Shown in pieces: positions 42,215 to 51,441 of a stretch of DNA of 64,000 nucleotides. A program made the translations under genes and the position numbers. Numbering within the stretch: position 1 is the stretch's first letter; every line of letters begins with the position of its first letter. Origin of the DNA: a bacterium 1xD42-67 (GTDB lineage Bacteria > Bacillota > Clostridia > Oscillospirales > Oscillospiraceae); NCBI GenBank assembly GCA_003612335.1, contig RAYO01000005.1, positions 124,001 to 188,000 on the forward strand. The letters run 5' to 3'. Under the pieces are notes generated by a model that did no database searches, was not told where the DNA came from, and saw only the letters and a program-made list of their open reading frames with translations.

Positions 42215-43645
42215 TCAGGTGGGTATCTTCATGAATTCCATCACCTGGCCGTACAGGACGAAGGCCATGGCGATGGGGACGATGAACTTGATGCAGAAGT
42301 TGAAGAAACTGTACAGGCCGGAGCTCATCTTGTTGCCCTCCAGCTCCACCTCGTCCCGAACAAGTTTGGGGCCAACGGACCAGCCGATCCAGATGGACAT
42401 GAGCAGGGCGCCCAGAGGCATAGCCACGCCCTCAGAGATAAAGTCCATGAAGTCCAGCCAGGAGCTGCCCAGATTCCGGCCCGTCTCATGGAAGGGGATC
42501 CACAGACCGTTGGAGCCCAAGCCGTCGGCGGCCACCAAGGCGGCCTCGGCAAAGACCACCAGGCAGACGATGGTCACCAGCTTCTTCCGGTCGGGGGTGT
42601 GGCCCTTCAGGGCGATCCGGTCAGACATGAAGGTGGCCAGTACCTCCAGCAGGGCGATGGCAGAGGTGATGGCGGCCAGGATGACCAGCAGATAGAACAG
42701 CACGCCGAAGATGGGACCGGTGGGGCCCATGGCGTTGAACACATCCTGGAGCGTGATGAACAGCAGCTTGGGGCCCGCCTTCTCTGCGTTCTCGCCGCCC
42801 AGGGCGAACGCGGCGGGCAGGACGGCCATACCAGCCATGACAGCCACGATAGTATCCGAGATGATGATGATGAGAGAGTTTTTGACCAGACTCTCCTTCT
42901 TGCTCAGGTAGGAGCCGTAGGTGACAGTGATGCCCATGGCCAGAGAGAGGGAGAAGAACATCTGTCCGCCGGCGGTGGAGAGCACCTTGAGAAAATCCTC
43001 CTTCAAAGGGGTGAAGTTGGGGGCGAACATGAAAGCCAGGCCCTCACTGGCCCCAGGCAGAGTGACGGCCCGGACGATGACGATGACCAGCATGATGAAC
43101 AGAGCGGGCATGCCGATCTTGTTGAATCTCTCGATGCCGTCCTTGATCCCGCCCCGGATGATGAGGAAGCAGATAAAGAGGAAGAGGAAGGTGAATGCCA
43201 CAGAGCCGAACTGGTTGGTGAGCATAGAGCCAAAGGTGTCGCCGCCGGACATGCCGGCCATAGCCGCCACACCAAAAGCCAGGTCGGCCAGGTTCAGGGA
43301 CATATACTCCATGCAGTAGGCGCCCAGAACGGTGTAGAAGCTCAGAATCAGGAAGGGGGAGAGCATGGCCAGGAAGCCCAGGAAGGTGCCCATCTTACTG
43401 CCCACCTGCTGATAGCTCACCAGCACGCTCCGGCCTGCCCGCCGGCCGATGGCCAGCTCACACAGCATGATGCTGAAGCCGATGGTCGCGGCCAGGATCA
43501 GATAGATGACCAGGAAGGCGAATCCGCCGCTGGCGCCCATTTTATAGGGGAAAGCCCAGATATTGCCCAGTCCTACCGCAGAGCCGACGGCGGCCATGAG
43601 GAACCCAAGGTTGCTGCCCCATTCTCCTCTGTGATGTTTTTCCAT
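42215..43645 (-). CDS. Sodium-dependent transporter (NSS/SNF family)
   Basis: 476-residue membrane protein of the LeuT type with 11-12 helices. It has the N-terminal signature GSNLGFLMAAVGSAVGLGNIWAFPYKMGASGGFAFL, where helix 1 unwinds to bind Na+ and substrate, and a clear helix 6 region (MFFSLSLAMGITVTYGSYL). Bacterial members take up amino acids with Na+; the substrate is not readable from sequence. Preceded by an AGGAGG site. Monocistronic. Confidence 0.92.
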   Translation of the reverse strand: MEKHHRGEWGSNLGFLMAAVGSAVGLGNIWAFPYKMGASGGFAFLVIYLILAATIGFSIMLCELAIGRRAGRSVLVSYQQVGSKMGTFLGFLAMLSPFLILSFYTVLGAYCMEYMSLNLADLAFGVAAMAGMSGGDTFGSMLTNQFGSVAFTFLFLFICFLIIRGGIKDGIERFNKIGMPALFIMLVIVIVRAVTLPGASEGLAFMFAPNFTPLKEDFLKVLSTAGGQMFFSLSLAMGITVTYGSYLSKKESLVKNSLIIIISDTIVAVMAGMAVLPAAFALGGENAEKAGPKLLFITLQDVFNAMGPTGPIFGVLFYLLVILAAITSAIALLEVLATFMSDRIALKGHTPDRKKLVTIVCLVVFAEAALVAADGLGSNGLWIPFHETGRNLGSSWLDFMDFISEGVAMPLGALLMSIWIGWSVGPKLVRDEVELEGNKMSSGLYSFFNFCIKFIVPIAMAFVLYGQVMEFMKIPT

Positions 43646-43807
43646 AATTTCCTCCTGTTTACAATTTATTCACACTAAAATGCCAGATAAGCGACATTTT
43701 ACCAGAAATGCCCGGTCCCGTCAACGGTGAAACTGATAAAAACGGGCCGAAAAAGCAGAGATCTATCAGGAAAAAGCCGATAAAGTGGCGGAAAAGCAAA
43801 GTGCCCA

Positions 43808-43835
43808 TTGCGCTTTTTCCAGGCTTTAGTATAAT
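43808..43835 (+). promoter_or_regulatory. Promoter of malic enzyme gene
   Basis: TTGCGC (43808-43813), 16-base spacer, TATAAT (43830-43835), followed by a leader of about 40 bases. Confidence 0.65.
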
Positions 43836-43881
43836 AGGATCAGGGAAAACTATGCGACTGAACAGAAGAGGAGGAGCGTCT

Positions 43882-45054
<1,173 letters not shown>

Positions 45055-45069
45055 TCGAAGGGGGACACG

Positions 45070-45690
45070 ATGATGAAGGAAGGGACACACCTCACGCTGA
45101 AGGATGGACGCGAGATCCTTTTACAGGACGATGAGGACATTTTGCTGTCGATCCGCTCCAGTCATGAGACACTTTGCTCCTATCCGTTTACTTGCCCGTC
45201 AGGCGGCTATGGCGGCGGCACGCTGCTGCTGTCGCCCTCGGAACAGTACCTGATCTTCTCCTTTTTCTCGGGAGAATCGGAGGAGGGCTTCAGCCTGTTC
45301 CGAATCGAGGACAGCCGCCTGGTCCCGCTGTTTGAGTCGGAGTACTTCTGCGGCGAGGGGGCGAGCTACCTGTTTTCTGATGACGAGGGGGTCCTTTTTC
45401 AGTCACTGCTGGGTGGTTTCGGCCCCTGGTATCTGGAAGATGCTGAGAGAGACGAAAACGGGGTCTCTTATTTCCAGTACGGGGAGATCGATATCCTGGA
45501 TGTCGGCTCGAAGTCGTTCAGCAGACATGATGTTCGTGTCTATCCGTCCGAAAGCTGGAAGGCGGAGATAGACGGCCCCTCTGATATCTCTAAAATCACG
45601 GGCGGCAATACACTGCACATCGCAATGCCCTGGGGAGAGGAAACACTGACGCTCCCTTTGGCGGATACCATTGTTTTTAGACCAGAGTAA
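45070..45690 (+). CDS. Hypothetical protein, 206 residues
   Basis: Acidic, beta-rich soluble protein, unrecognised. Features are THLTLKDGREILLQDDEDILLSIRSS and a glycine-rich GGYGGGTLLLSPSEQYLIFSFFSG that recalls a propeller or beta-sandwich strand pair. It follows malic enzyme by 15 bases with GAAGGGGG, and a reductase gene follows. Possibly one of the accessory small genes in this window. Confidence 0.55.
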   Translation: MMKEGTHLTLKDGREILLQDDEDILLSIRSSHETLCSYPFTCPSGGYGGGTLLLSPSEQYLIFSFFSGESEEGFSLFRIEDSRLVPLFESEYFCGEGASYLFSDDEGVLFQSLLGGFGPWYLEDAERDENGVSYFQYGEIDILDVGSKSFSRHDVRVYPSESWKAEIDGPSDISKITGGNTLHIAMPWGEETLTLPLADTIVFRPE

Positions 45691-45699
45691 GGAGGAATC

Positions 45700-46224
45700 A
45701 TGAGCGTATTTTTCTACGGCTGTATCACCCTGGACGGCTATCTGGCTGATAAAGACCACGGCCTGTCCTGGCTCCACGAAACGGGCAGCCCGGAGGAGAC
45801 AGACTGTGACCGCTTTTACAGTGCGATGGATATCACCATCATGGGCAAACGGACCTTTGAGGAGATCGCACAGCTGGAGGATGCCGCCAGTTTTTACCCT
45901 ACCACAAAGAACTATGTGTTCACCCACGCCGCCAGCCTGCCGCAGAAGGGATTCATCCCTGTGAGCGGCGATATTGCGGAGTTCGTGGAAGGGCTGGGAC
46001 AGGACAAGGATATCTGGATCGTCGGTGGGAACACCATCCTGGCCCCGCTGCTGGAGCGGGACATGGTGGACCATCTGATCGTCCAAGTCGCCCCTGTCCT
46101 GCTGGGGGAGGGGATACCGCTGTTCACTCAGAAGGAAGGGATACGGCGCTTCCGTCTGGACGAGGTGAGGCGGTATGGACAGTTCGCGGAACTGATCTGC
46201 AGCCGAAACGGTCCGAGGAGTTGA
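45700..46224 (+). CDS. Dihydrofolate reductase family protein (RibD C-terminal-like)
   Basis: 174 residues with the DHFR/RibD-C fold: CITLDGYLADKDHGLSWL, IMGKRTFEEI, IWIVGGNTILAPLLERDMVDHLIVQVAPVLLGEGIPLF. It lacks the deaminase half of RibD and the classic DHFR substrate residues, so it is one of the generic NADPH-dependent reductases (YwjB/YyaP-like) of unknown substrate. RBS AAGGAGGA. Confidence 0.88.
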   Translation: MSVFFYGCITLDGYLADKDHGLSWLHETGSPEETDCDRFYSAMDITIMGKRTFEEIAQLEDAASFYPTTKNYVFTHAASLPQKGFIPVSGDIAEFVEGLGQDKDIWIVGGNTILAPLLERDMVDHLIVQVAPVLLGEGIPLFTQKEGIRRFRLDEVRRYGQFAELICSRNGPRS

Positions 46225-46230
46225 CATATC

Positions 46231-46593
46231 ATGTACACGTATTTCAAGGATCTGGAGGAACTGAAGGCGTGTTGTCCGATCGAGAACGGGATTTGGAACA
46301 AAGAGATCTTGAAGGGATATATGATATACTGTTGTGTCAAAGGTTTTGGAGGATATATCGATGGATTTATGGCAGGATATCAAAGCGATGAGGCTTTGGC
46401 TGAGCTGCTGTTCGATTTTTTGCTGAACGACTATTATGACGGTTCAGACTGCCAGATCGGCGCTGCGGTCTATATCTCCAGAATGGACAGGGAGCTGTTG
46501 AGACGGAAAAAGGACCTGCTGCTGCAGGCACAGAACGATGAAGTCCACTGGAAGCGGCCGTTTCGGGAAAATGAGCTTTTGGACTGGCTGTAG
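46231..46593 (+). CDS. Hypothetical protein, 120 residues (immunity-like)
   Basis: Soluble acidic protein, AT-richer than its neighbours, beginning MYTYFKDLEELKACCPIENG and ending FRENELLDWL. No recognised family. It ends 27 bases before the promoter of the T-box operon. Small size and isolation are like the other immunity-type genes here. Confidence 0.55.
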   Translation: MYTYFKDLEELKACCPIENGIWNKEILKGYMIYCCVKGFGGYIDGFMAGYQSDEALAELLFDFLLNDYYDGSDCQIGAAVYISRMDRELLRRKKDLLLQAQNDEVHWKRPFRENELLDWL

Positions 46594-46619
46594 ATGAAAA
46601 AGTATATACGATCTCCCGG

Positions 46620-46648
46620 TTGACAAAGGCACGAAACTGTGGTAGAGT
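46620..46648 (+). promoter_or_regulatory. Promoter of the T-box/tyrS operon
   Basis: TTGACA (46620-46625), 17-base spacer, TAGAGT (46643-46648); the T-box leader starts a few bases downstream. Confidence 0.82.
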
Positions 46649-46654
46649 GTGACC

Positions 46655-46917
46655 ACTGCGAAGAAAAGGACGAGTAACACAGCGATATCCTGCACAGAGA
46701 GCCCCCGGTCAGGTGGAACGGGGGAGAGGGGCGCCGTGCGAATACCCCTTGGAGCAGCCGCCCGAACCGCAACGCGCAGTAGGGGACAGGCCGGGCCGCG
46801 CCCGTTACTGCGCAGGAGCTGCAGGCTCCATAAGGTCCGCCCCGTGAGGGCCGGACGAACCAGAGGTGGTACCGCGTCATCACGCCCTCTGTCCGAGTTT
46901 CGGGCAGAGGGCTTTTC
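46655..46917 (+). ncRNA. T-box riboswitch, probably tyrosine (UAC specifier)
   Basis: The leader shows AGGACGAGTAA at the base of Stem I, an AGAGAG block, GGTGGAA, and the specifier-loop region GAATACCCCTTGGAGCA. The T-box proper AACCAGAGGTGGTACCGCG lies at 46859-46877. A terminator follows (46884-46916, GCCCTCTG / CAGAGGGC then TTTT). UAC at 46743-46745 is the best specifier, since tyrS is in the operon; ACC (Thr) one base over is the competing reading. The UGGU of the antiterminator would pair with a tRNA ending ACCA. Uncharged tRNA-Tyr should allow read-through. Confidence 0.92.
46884..46916 (+). terminator. T-box attenuator terminator
   Basis: GCCCTCTGTCCGA / TCGGGCAGAGGGC hairpin followed by TTTTCG, just after the T-box sequence and 18 bases before the transporter start. 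Confidence 0.9.
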
Positions 46918-46934
46918 GTAAGGAGGCGATCCTG

Positions 46935-47795
46935 TTGTCAGCGCGTCAAAGGGGGACGCTGTATGTGTTCCTGGCCGCTGTCTTGTACAGCATCGGAGGG
47001 CTGTGCATCAAGCTGATCCCGTGGGGCGGCATGGCCATCAACGGCGGCCGCACTGCCATCGCTCTGGTGGTCATCGGCCTGTATCTGGCCGTCACCCACC
47101 ACAGGCCCTGGATGAACCTGTGGGTATTGGTGGGGGCGCTGGCCGTCTGCGGCACCAATATCCTCTTCTCCATCGCAAATAAGCTGACCACCGCCGGCAA
47201 CGCCATCGTGCTCCAGTTCACGGCGCCGATCTTCGTGATCTTGTTCTCTGTCCTCTTCTTTGGCAAAAAGCCCAGGAAGCTGGACTTGATCGCCTGCTGT
47301 CTGGTGCTGGGAGGGGTGCTCCTCTTCTTCATCGACAGCCTGTCGGCAGGGGGGATGCTGGGCAATGTGCTGGCCTTACTTTCCGGGGTGTCCTATGCGG
47401 GAGTATTCCTGATGAACGATATGCCTGACAGCGATCCGATCTCCTCTGTCTTCTGGGGGGACGTGATCAGCGCAGTAGTGGGCCTGCCCTTTTTAGGGTA
47501 TGAGACCCAGTTCACCAGGACAGCCCTCACCGCTCTGGTGGCGCTGGGGGTGTTCCAGGTGGCCCTGGCCTACATCCTGATGGTGGAGGGGCTGAAGACC
47601 ACGCCTCCCGTCACTGCCAGCCTGGTGTCGGGGATCGAGCCGGTGCTCAACCCCATCCTGGTGGCGGTGTTCTGCCAAGAGATGATCGGCCGGCTGTCCC
47701 TGGTGGGGGCTATGATCGTGGTGGGCAGCGTGGTGCTGTACAATGCGATCTTGGCCTGGCAGACCGATCCGTCTGAGATAGGGGGGATACGATGA
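46935..47795 (+). CDS. EamA/DMT family transporter under T-box control
   Basis: 286 residues with ten predicted helices in two EamA repeats (first about 5-130, second about 140-275; VTASLVSGIEPVLNPILVAVF is a typical final EamA motif). Start is TTG 46935, with AAGGAGG 9 bases upstream; in-frame codons before it lie in the T-box terminator. Being the first gene after a tyrosine-type T-box and cotranscribed with tyrS, it is a candidate tyrosine or aromatic amino-acid transporter. EamA proteins may import or export, so direction is open. Confidence 0.88.
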   Translation: MSARQRGTLYVFLAAVLYSIGGLCIKLIPWGGMAINGGRTAIALVVIGLYLAVTHHRPWMNLWVLVGALAVCGTNILFSIANKLTTAGNAIVLQFTAPIFVILFSVLFFGKKPRKLDLIACCLVLGGVLLFFIDSLSAGGMLGNVLALLSGVSYAGVFLMNDMPDSDPISSVFWGDVISAVVGLPFLGYETQFTRTALTALVALGVFQVALAYILMVEGLKTTPPVTASLVSGIEPVLNPILVAVFCQEMIGRLSLVGAMIVVGSVVLYNAILAWQTDPSEIGGIR

Positions 47796-48235
47796 ACAGA
47801 TCTCGATCGTTCTGGGACGTTATGGAACTGTGTGATTGGACCTGTGAGGGAGACGACGACAAGGTGCTCAGGCCGGTCATCCAGTATCTAGCACAGCAGG
47901 AGGATGGAAGGATCTTTCAGTTCAACGACCTGATGTCGGAGCTCCTGCATGGGCTGGATACCAAAAAACTGACGGCCCAGTGTAAAGAGGTGGAGCCCCT
48001 TATGAGCGACGATTCCTTCTTGTATTCCCGCTGTGTGGCCCTGATCAATGGGCCCAGCTACTATGAGAAGGCTCGGCAGGGGATGGCAAAGGAGATATGG
48101 AACATGGAATTTGAAGCGCTCCTCTACGTTCCGTCGCGGGCCTGGGCTCTGAAACACGAAAAGCCGGAGGAGGATTATCCCCATACCGCTCCCTTGAGCT
48201 ATGAGACCGGCAGCAACCGGGAACAATGGAAGTAA
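47792..48235 (+). CDS. DUF4240 domain protein
   Basis: 147 residues starting inside the transporter stop (ATGA). The opening FWDVMELCDWTCEGDDDKVLRPVIQYLAQQ is the DUF4240 signature. DUF4240 proteins are small, acidic, found singly or in immunity-type arrays; function unknown. Its place between a T-box transporter and tyrS is unexpected. tyrS follows after 23 bases with no promoter visible. Confidence 0.82.
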   Translation: MNRSRSFWDVMELCDWTCEGDDDKVLRPVIQYLAQQEDGRIFQFNDLMSELLHGLDTKKLTAQCKEVEPLMSDDSFLYSRCVALINGPSYYEKARQGMAKEIWNMEFEALLYVPSRAWALKHEKPEEDYPHTAPLSYETGSNREQWK

Positions 48236-48258
48236 AATGATAAAGGAGAGACAACAAC

Positions 48259-49482
48259 ATGACCTGTTATGAAGAACTGAAGGCCCGTGGGCTTATCGCC
48301 CAGGTGACCAATGAGGAAGAAATTTCCAAGATGATCAACGAGGGGAAGGCGGTATTTTACATCGGCTTCGACCCCACCGCCGACTCCCTCCATGTGGGCC
48401 ACTTCATGGCCCTGTGCCTGATGAAGCGGCTGCAGATGGCGGGCAACCGACCCATCGCCCTTATCGGCGGAGGCACCGGCATGATCGGCGATCCCTCCGG
48501 CCGCACCGACATGCGCTCCATGATGACCGAGGAGACCATCTGCCACAACTGTGACTGCTTCAAAAAGCAGATGGAGCGGTTCATCGAATTCGGCGAGGGC
48601 AAGGCCATGATGATCAACAATGCCGACTGGCTGCTCAAGCTGAACTATGTAGAGGTCCTGCGCGAGGTAGGCGCCTGCTTCTCGGTGAACAACATGCTCC
48701 GGGCAGAGTGCTACAAGCAGCGCATGGAGAAGGGGCTGTCCTTCCTGGAGTTCAACTATATGATCATGCAGTCCTATGACTTCTACTATCTGTTCCAAAA
48801 CTACGGCTGCAATATGCAGTTCGGCGGCGACGACCAGTGGTCCAACATGCTGGGCGGCACGGAGCTCATCCGCCGCAAGCTGGGCAAGGATGCTCACGCT
48901 ATGACCATCACCCTGCTGCTCAACTCCGAGGGCAAGAAGATGGGCAAGACCGCCAAGGGCGCTGTGTGGCTGGACCCCGATAAGACCTCTCCCTACGAGT
49001 TCTACCAGTATTGGCGCAACGTGGGGGACGGAGATGTGCTCAAGTGTCTGCGGATGCTCACCTTCCTGCCTCTGGAGCAGATCGACGAGATGGACAAGTG
49101 GGAGGGCAGCCAGCTGAATACTGCCAAGGAGATCCTGGCCTTTGAGCTGACCAAGCTGGTCCACGGGGAGGACGAGGCCCTCAAGGCCCAGGAGGCCGCC
49201 AAGGCCCTGTTCGTGGGCGGCGGCGACATGACCAATGTCCCAGCCACTCAGCTGACCGCCGAGGACCTGACCGATGGCGCCATCGGTGTGCTGGACCTGA
49301 TGGTCAAGTGTAAGCTGGCCCCGTCCAAGAAGGAGGCCCGCCGTCTGGTCGAACAGGGCGGGGTGGAGGTCAACGGCGAGAAGGTGACTGCTGCTGCGGT
49401 CAGTTACACCGCCGATGACCTCCACGGAGATGGCCTGATGGTCAAAAAGGGCAAAAAAGTGTATCACCGGGCACACATGTGA
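48259..49482 (+). CDS. tyrS: Tyrosyl-tRNA synthetase
   Basis: Class I synthetase, 407 residues. HIGH motif is HVGH at 45-48 in [16 protein letters not shown] motif is KMGKT at 227-231; [11 protein letters not shown] binds tyrosine/ATP. The C-terminal S4 domain (about 340-407) carries [37 protein letters not shown]. Third gene of the T-box operon, explaining the UAC specifier. Confidence 0.97.
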   Translation: MTCYEELKARGLIAQVTNEEEISKMINEGKAVFYIGFDPTADSLHVGHFMALCLMKRLQMAGNRPIALIGGGTGMIGDPSGRTDMRSMMTEETICHNCDCFKKQMERFIEFGEGKAMMINNADWLLKLNYVEVLREVGACFSVNNMLRAECYKQRMEKGLSFLEFNYMIMQSYDFYYLFQNYGCNMQFGGDDQWSNMLGGTELIRRKLGKDAHAMTITLLLNSEGKKMGKTAKGAVWLDPDKTSPYEFYQYWRNVGDGDVLKCLRMLTFLPLEQIDEMDKWEGSQLNTAKEILAFELTKLVHGEDEALKAQEAAKALFVGGGDMTNVPATQLTAEDLTDGAIGVLDLMVKCKLAPSKKEARRLVEQGGVEVNGEKVTAAAVSYTADDLHGDGLMVKKGKKVYHRAHM

Positions 49483-49576
49483 GACGATCTCAAAGCGCTT
49501 TTGAGATGCTGATCTTCCGTGACGGGCCCGCCCGCCCGGTCTCTCTGTCCGGCCAAGAAAAAAGCGCAGAAAATGA

Positions 49577-49605
49577 TTGAAATCTCAGCACGCCTATGTT
49601 ATAAT
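49577..49605 (+). promoter_or_regulatory. Promoter of the SCIFF precursor gene
   Basis: TTGAAA (49577-49582), 17-base spacer, TATAAT (49600-49605), about 50 bases before scfA. Confidence 0.85.
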
Positions 49606-49657
49606 GACTTTCACTATGGCAGAAACTGCTGTAAATGACCTAACAGGAGGAGATATG

Positions 49658-49798
49658 ATGAAACACATCCAGACTCTCAATGGGGCCACCTTGAAGGCCA
49701 GCGCCGCCAAGGGCGGCTGCGGCGAGTGCCAGACCTCTTGCCAGTCCGCCTGCAAGACTTCCTGCACTGTCGCCAACCAGAAGTGCGAGAACAAGTAA
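49658..49798 (+). CDS. scfA: SCIFF six-cysteine precursor peptide
   Basis: 46-residue peptide MKHIQTLNGATLKAS... with Cys at 21, 24, 28, 32, 36 and 43. It matches the almost invariant clostridial SCIFF precursor (six cysteines in forty-five residues), ending CGECQTSCQSACKTSC and a TVANQKC tail. The maturase ScfB joins a Cys sulphur to a Thr alpha carbon (sactipeptide/ranthipeptide class). The second of two adjacent ATGs (49658) has the better 7-base spacing to AGGAGG; 49655 is possible. The mature role is not settled, though ranthipeptides have been tied to quorum sensing. Confidence 0.96.
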   Translation: MKHIQTLNGATLKASAAKGGCGECQTSCQSACKTSCTVANQKCENK

Positions 49799-49810
49799 AC
49801 GATCAGTTGG

Positions 49811-49842
49811 AAAGAGGCAGGTGCAGCCGCGCCTGCCTCTTT
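49811..49842 (+). terminator. Terminator directly after scfA
   Basis: AAAGAGGCAGG / CCTGCCTCTTT stem around a 10-base loop, ending in TTTG. It separates the precursor gene from the three genes before the maturase and probably makes scfA message more abundant. Confidence 0.82.
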
Positions 49843-49863
49843 GCTGTGTTTGGAGGGAGGACC

Positions 49864-50430
49864 GTGGGAAATACGATCGGATCAGATCCACTGACGCCAG
49901 ACTACAAATGCGTTCACATGAGCAACGGCCTGACAGACGTCTTTTTCAATGTCCTTGTCCTCAGCGGTTCGGCACTGGCACAGAGCGTGGAGCAAAAACA
50001 GCTGATCGTCTGGCTTGCTGAACATGACCAGAGCAGGGTGGGCCGGGGCACTGTCGGCTTTGATCTGTGTGACATGCCTTGGGACCCGGCCACCTTTGCG
50101 GAGGACAAGGGATTTTTGATCCAGGCGATCTCGGCGGCCAAAGAGCGGCTGGGCTGGGAAAAGTTGGATTACCAGCCTAACGAGGATATCCTGTTTCCCT
50201 GCCTGGACCTCTTCGCGGAGCTGCTGTCCGGGATGGATGCCTCGAAGATCCAGCCAGAGGCCTTGAAGGAGTGGCTGGCGGCGGCGGAGCCTGACGATCC
50301 CGTCCTGTGCGGCTTTCCCAGGTGCTCGAAGCATCAGATCCTGCTCACGGTCTTCGGCTGCCACATCTGCAACGATCAGGGGGTGGGCCGTTTTGGAAGA
50401 GCTGCTGGCGTACGCCATCCTGCTCTATGA
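49864..50430 (+). CDS. Hypothetical protein inside the SCIFF locus
   Basis: 188 residues from GTG 49864, preceded by GGAGGGAGG. Soluble, unrecognised. It contains NGLTDVFFNVLVLSGSALAQSVEQKQLIVWLAEHDQ, then WDPATFAEDKGFLIQAISAAKERLGW and a Cys-containing FGCHICND stretch. The last 13 codons overlap the next gene in another frame. It is the first of three genes between scfA and scfB; none has a motif of RiPP export, proteolysis or regulation. Confidence 0.6.
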   Translation: MGNTIGSDPLTPDYKCVHMSNGLTDVFFNVLVLSGSALAQSVEQKQLIVWLAEHDQSRVGRGTVGFDLCDMPWDPATFAEDKGFLIQAISAAKERLGWEKLDYQPNEDILFPCLDLFAELLSGMDASKIQPEALKEWLAAAEPDDPVLCGFPRCSKHQILLTVFGCHICNDQGVGRFGRAAGVRHPAL

Positions 50431-50836
50431 GGGGATCGTCACAGAGGAGGAATACCAGGAGCGGCTGCACGACCTGTTTTTGGAGCACCCGGACGACAGG
50501 ACGCTGCTGGACCTGGAGTGTGAGACCGATATCCAGAAAGCGGTCATCTATATCCGAACGCAGGCCGACTACGGCTCTATCGGACTGCACCCGGAGACCT
50601 TCGGGCGGGCCTTGATGGAAAAGCTCAGGGACTACTATACCCGCTGCACGGACCTTCGGCGGTTTGGAAGCAAAATGTATTCCCTGTGGGAGAGCCTTCC
50701 CGGCGATCTCCAAAGTATGGAACCCTTCTGGTCGCTCTGTTATGCGGATGACCCGCTGTCGTGGGGAGATGAGGTGCAGACCCGTTCTCTTTATGAGACG
50801 ATGCTTTCCTATTATGAGGAGGATGTCAAAGGATGA
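50393..50836 (+). CDS. Hypothetical protein inside the SCIFF locus, overlapping start
   Basis: 147 residues from TTG 50393, overlapping the upstream gene by 38 bases, with GGGGTG upstream. Helical and acidic (EELLAYAILLYEGIVTEEEYQERLHDLFLEHPDD). Its stop overlaps the SUKH gene. The large overlap could also mean that the two frames were once one gene joined by a frameshift; no candidate join is obvious. Immunity-like by size and neighbour. Confidence 0.58.
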   Translation: MEELLAYAILLYEGIVTEEEYQERLHDLFLEHPDDRTLLDLECETDIQKAVIYIRTQADYGSIGLHPETFGRALMEKLRDYYTRCTDLRRFGSKMYSLWESLPGDLQSMEPFWSLCYADDPLSWGDEVQTRSLYETMLSYYEEDVKG

Positions 50837-51420
50837 AGCAGATATGGGATGAGATATTGGAGCAGATCAGGCATATCTCCGGTGATATCTACGTCAGCGT
50901 CGATCCACCGGCGGACCCTTCTCAGATCCGTCTGCTGGAGGAGACGGTGGGCGTAACGCTGCCCCAGGACTTTTGCGGCTATCTCTCCGCGCTCAACGGT
51001 CAGAAGGATACAGAGGAGAAGACCAGGGACCGAAACAGAGAGCTCCCTCTGTTGGGATATCACCCCTTCCTGTCCGTTGCCGGTATGATCGAGACCTGGG
51101 ATATGATGAACGAGCTGTTCTCCAAAGAAACGGAGCCGTTGGAGTGGGTGACGGAGGACAAGATCAAGCCCTGCATCTGGCGCCGGCACTGGATACCGTT
51201 CACTGAATATGAGGGGAGCCAGTATCTGATCTTGGACTGTGACCCCGGAAAAAACGGGACCTATGGTCAGGTGTTCCTCTGGTGTTCCGGCATGGACTAT
51301 TCTGAAGTCGTGGCCGATTCATTTGAGGAGTTTTCCAAAGAGATACTGACCAGACTGATAGAAAAAAGATTTGGAGTTTCTGGATTCGGAACGATCGAGT
51401 TCGAGGATCACTACATCTAG
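50833..51420 (+). CDS. SMI1/KNR4 (SUKH) family protein
   Basis: 195 residues with the SUKH core: PPADPSQIRLLEETVGVTLPQDFCGYLSALNGQKD near the N-terminus, then LGYHPFLSVAGMIETWDMM and the WIPFTEYEGSQYLILDCDPGKNGTYGQVFLW block. That last block (W.PF....G...LDLDP..G..GQV) is the clearest family mark. SUKH proteins neutralise diverse nuclease and other toxins. Here it directly precedes scfB, with 21 bases between. Confidence 0.85.
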   Translation: MKQIWDEILEQIRHISGDIYVSVDPPADPSQIRLLEETVGVTLPQDFCGYLSALNGQKDTEEKTRDRNRELPLLGYHPFLSVAGMIETWDMMNELFSKETEPLEWVTEDKIKPCIWRRHWIPFTEYEGSQYLILDCDPGKNGTYGQVFLWCSGMDYSEVVADSFEEFSKEILTRLIEKRFGVSGFGTIEFEDHYI

Positions 51421-51441
51421 CAAGGATAGGAGAAGAAAACT

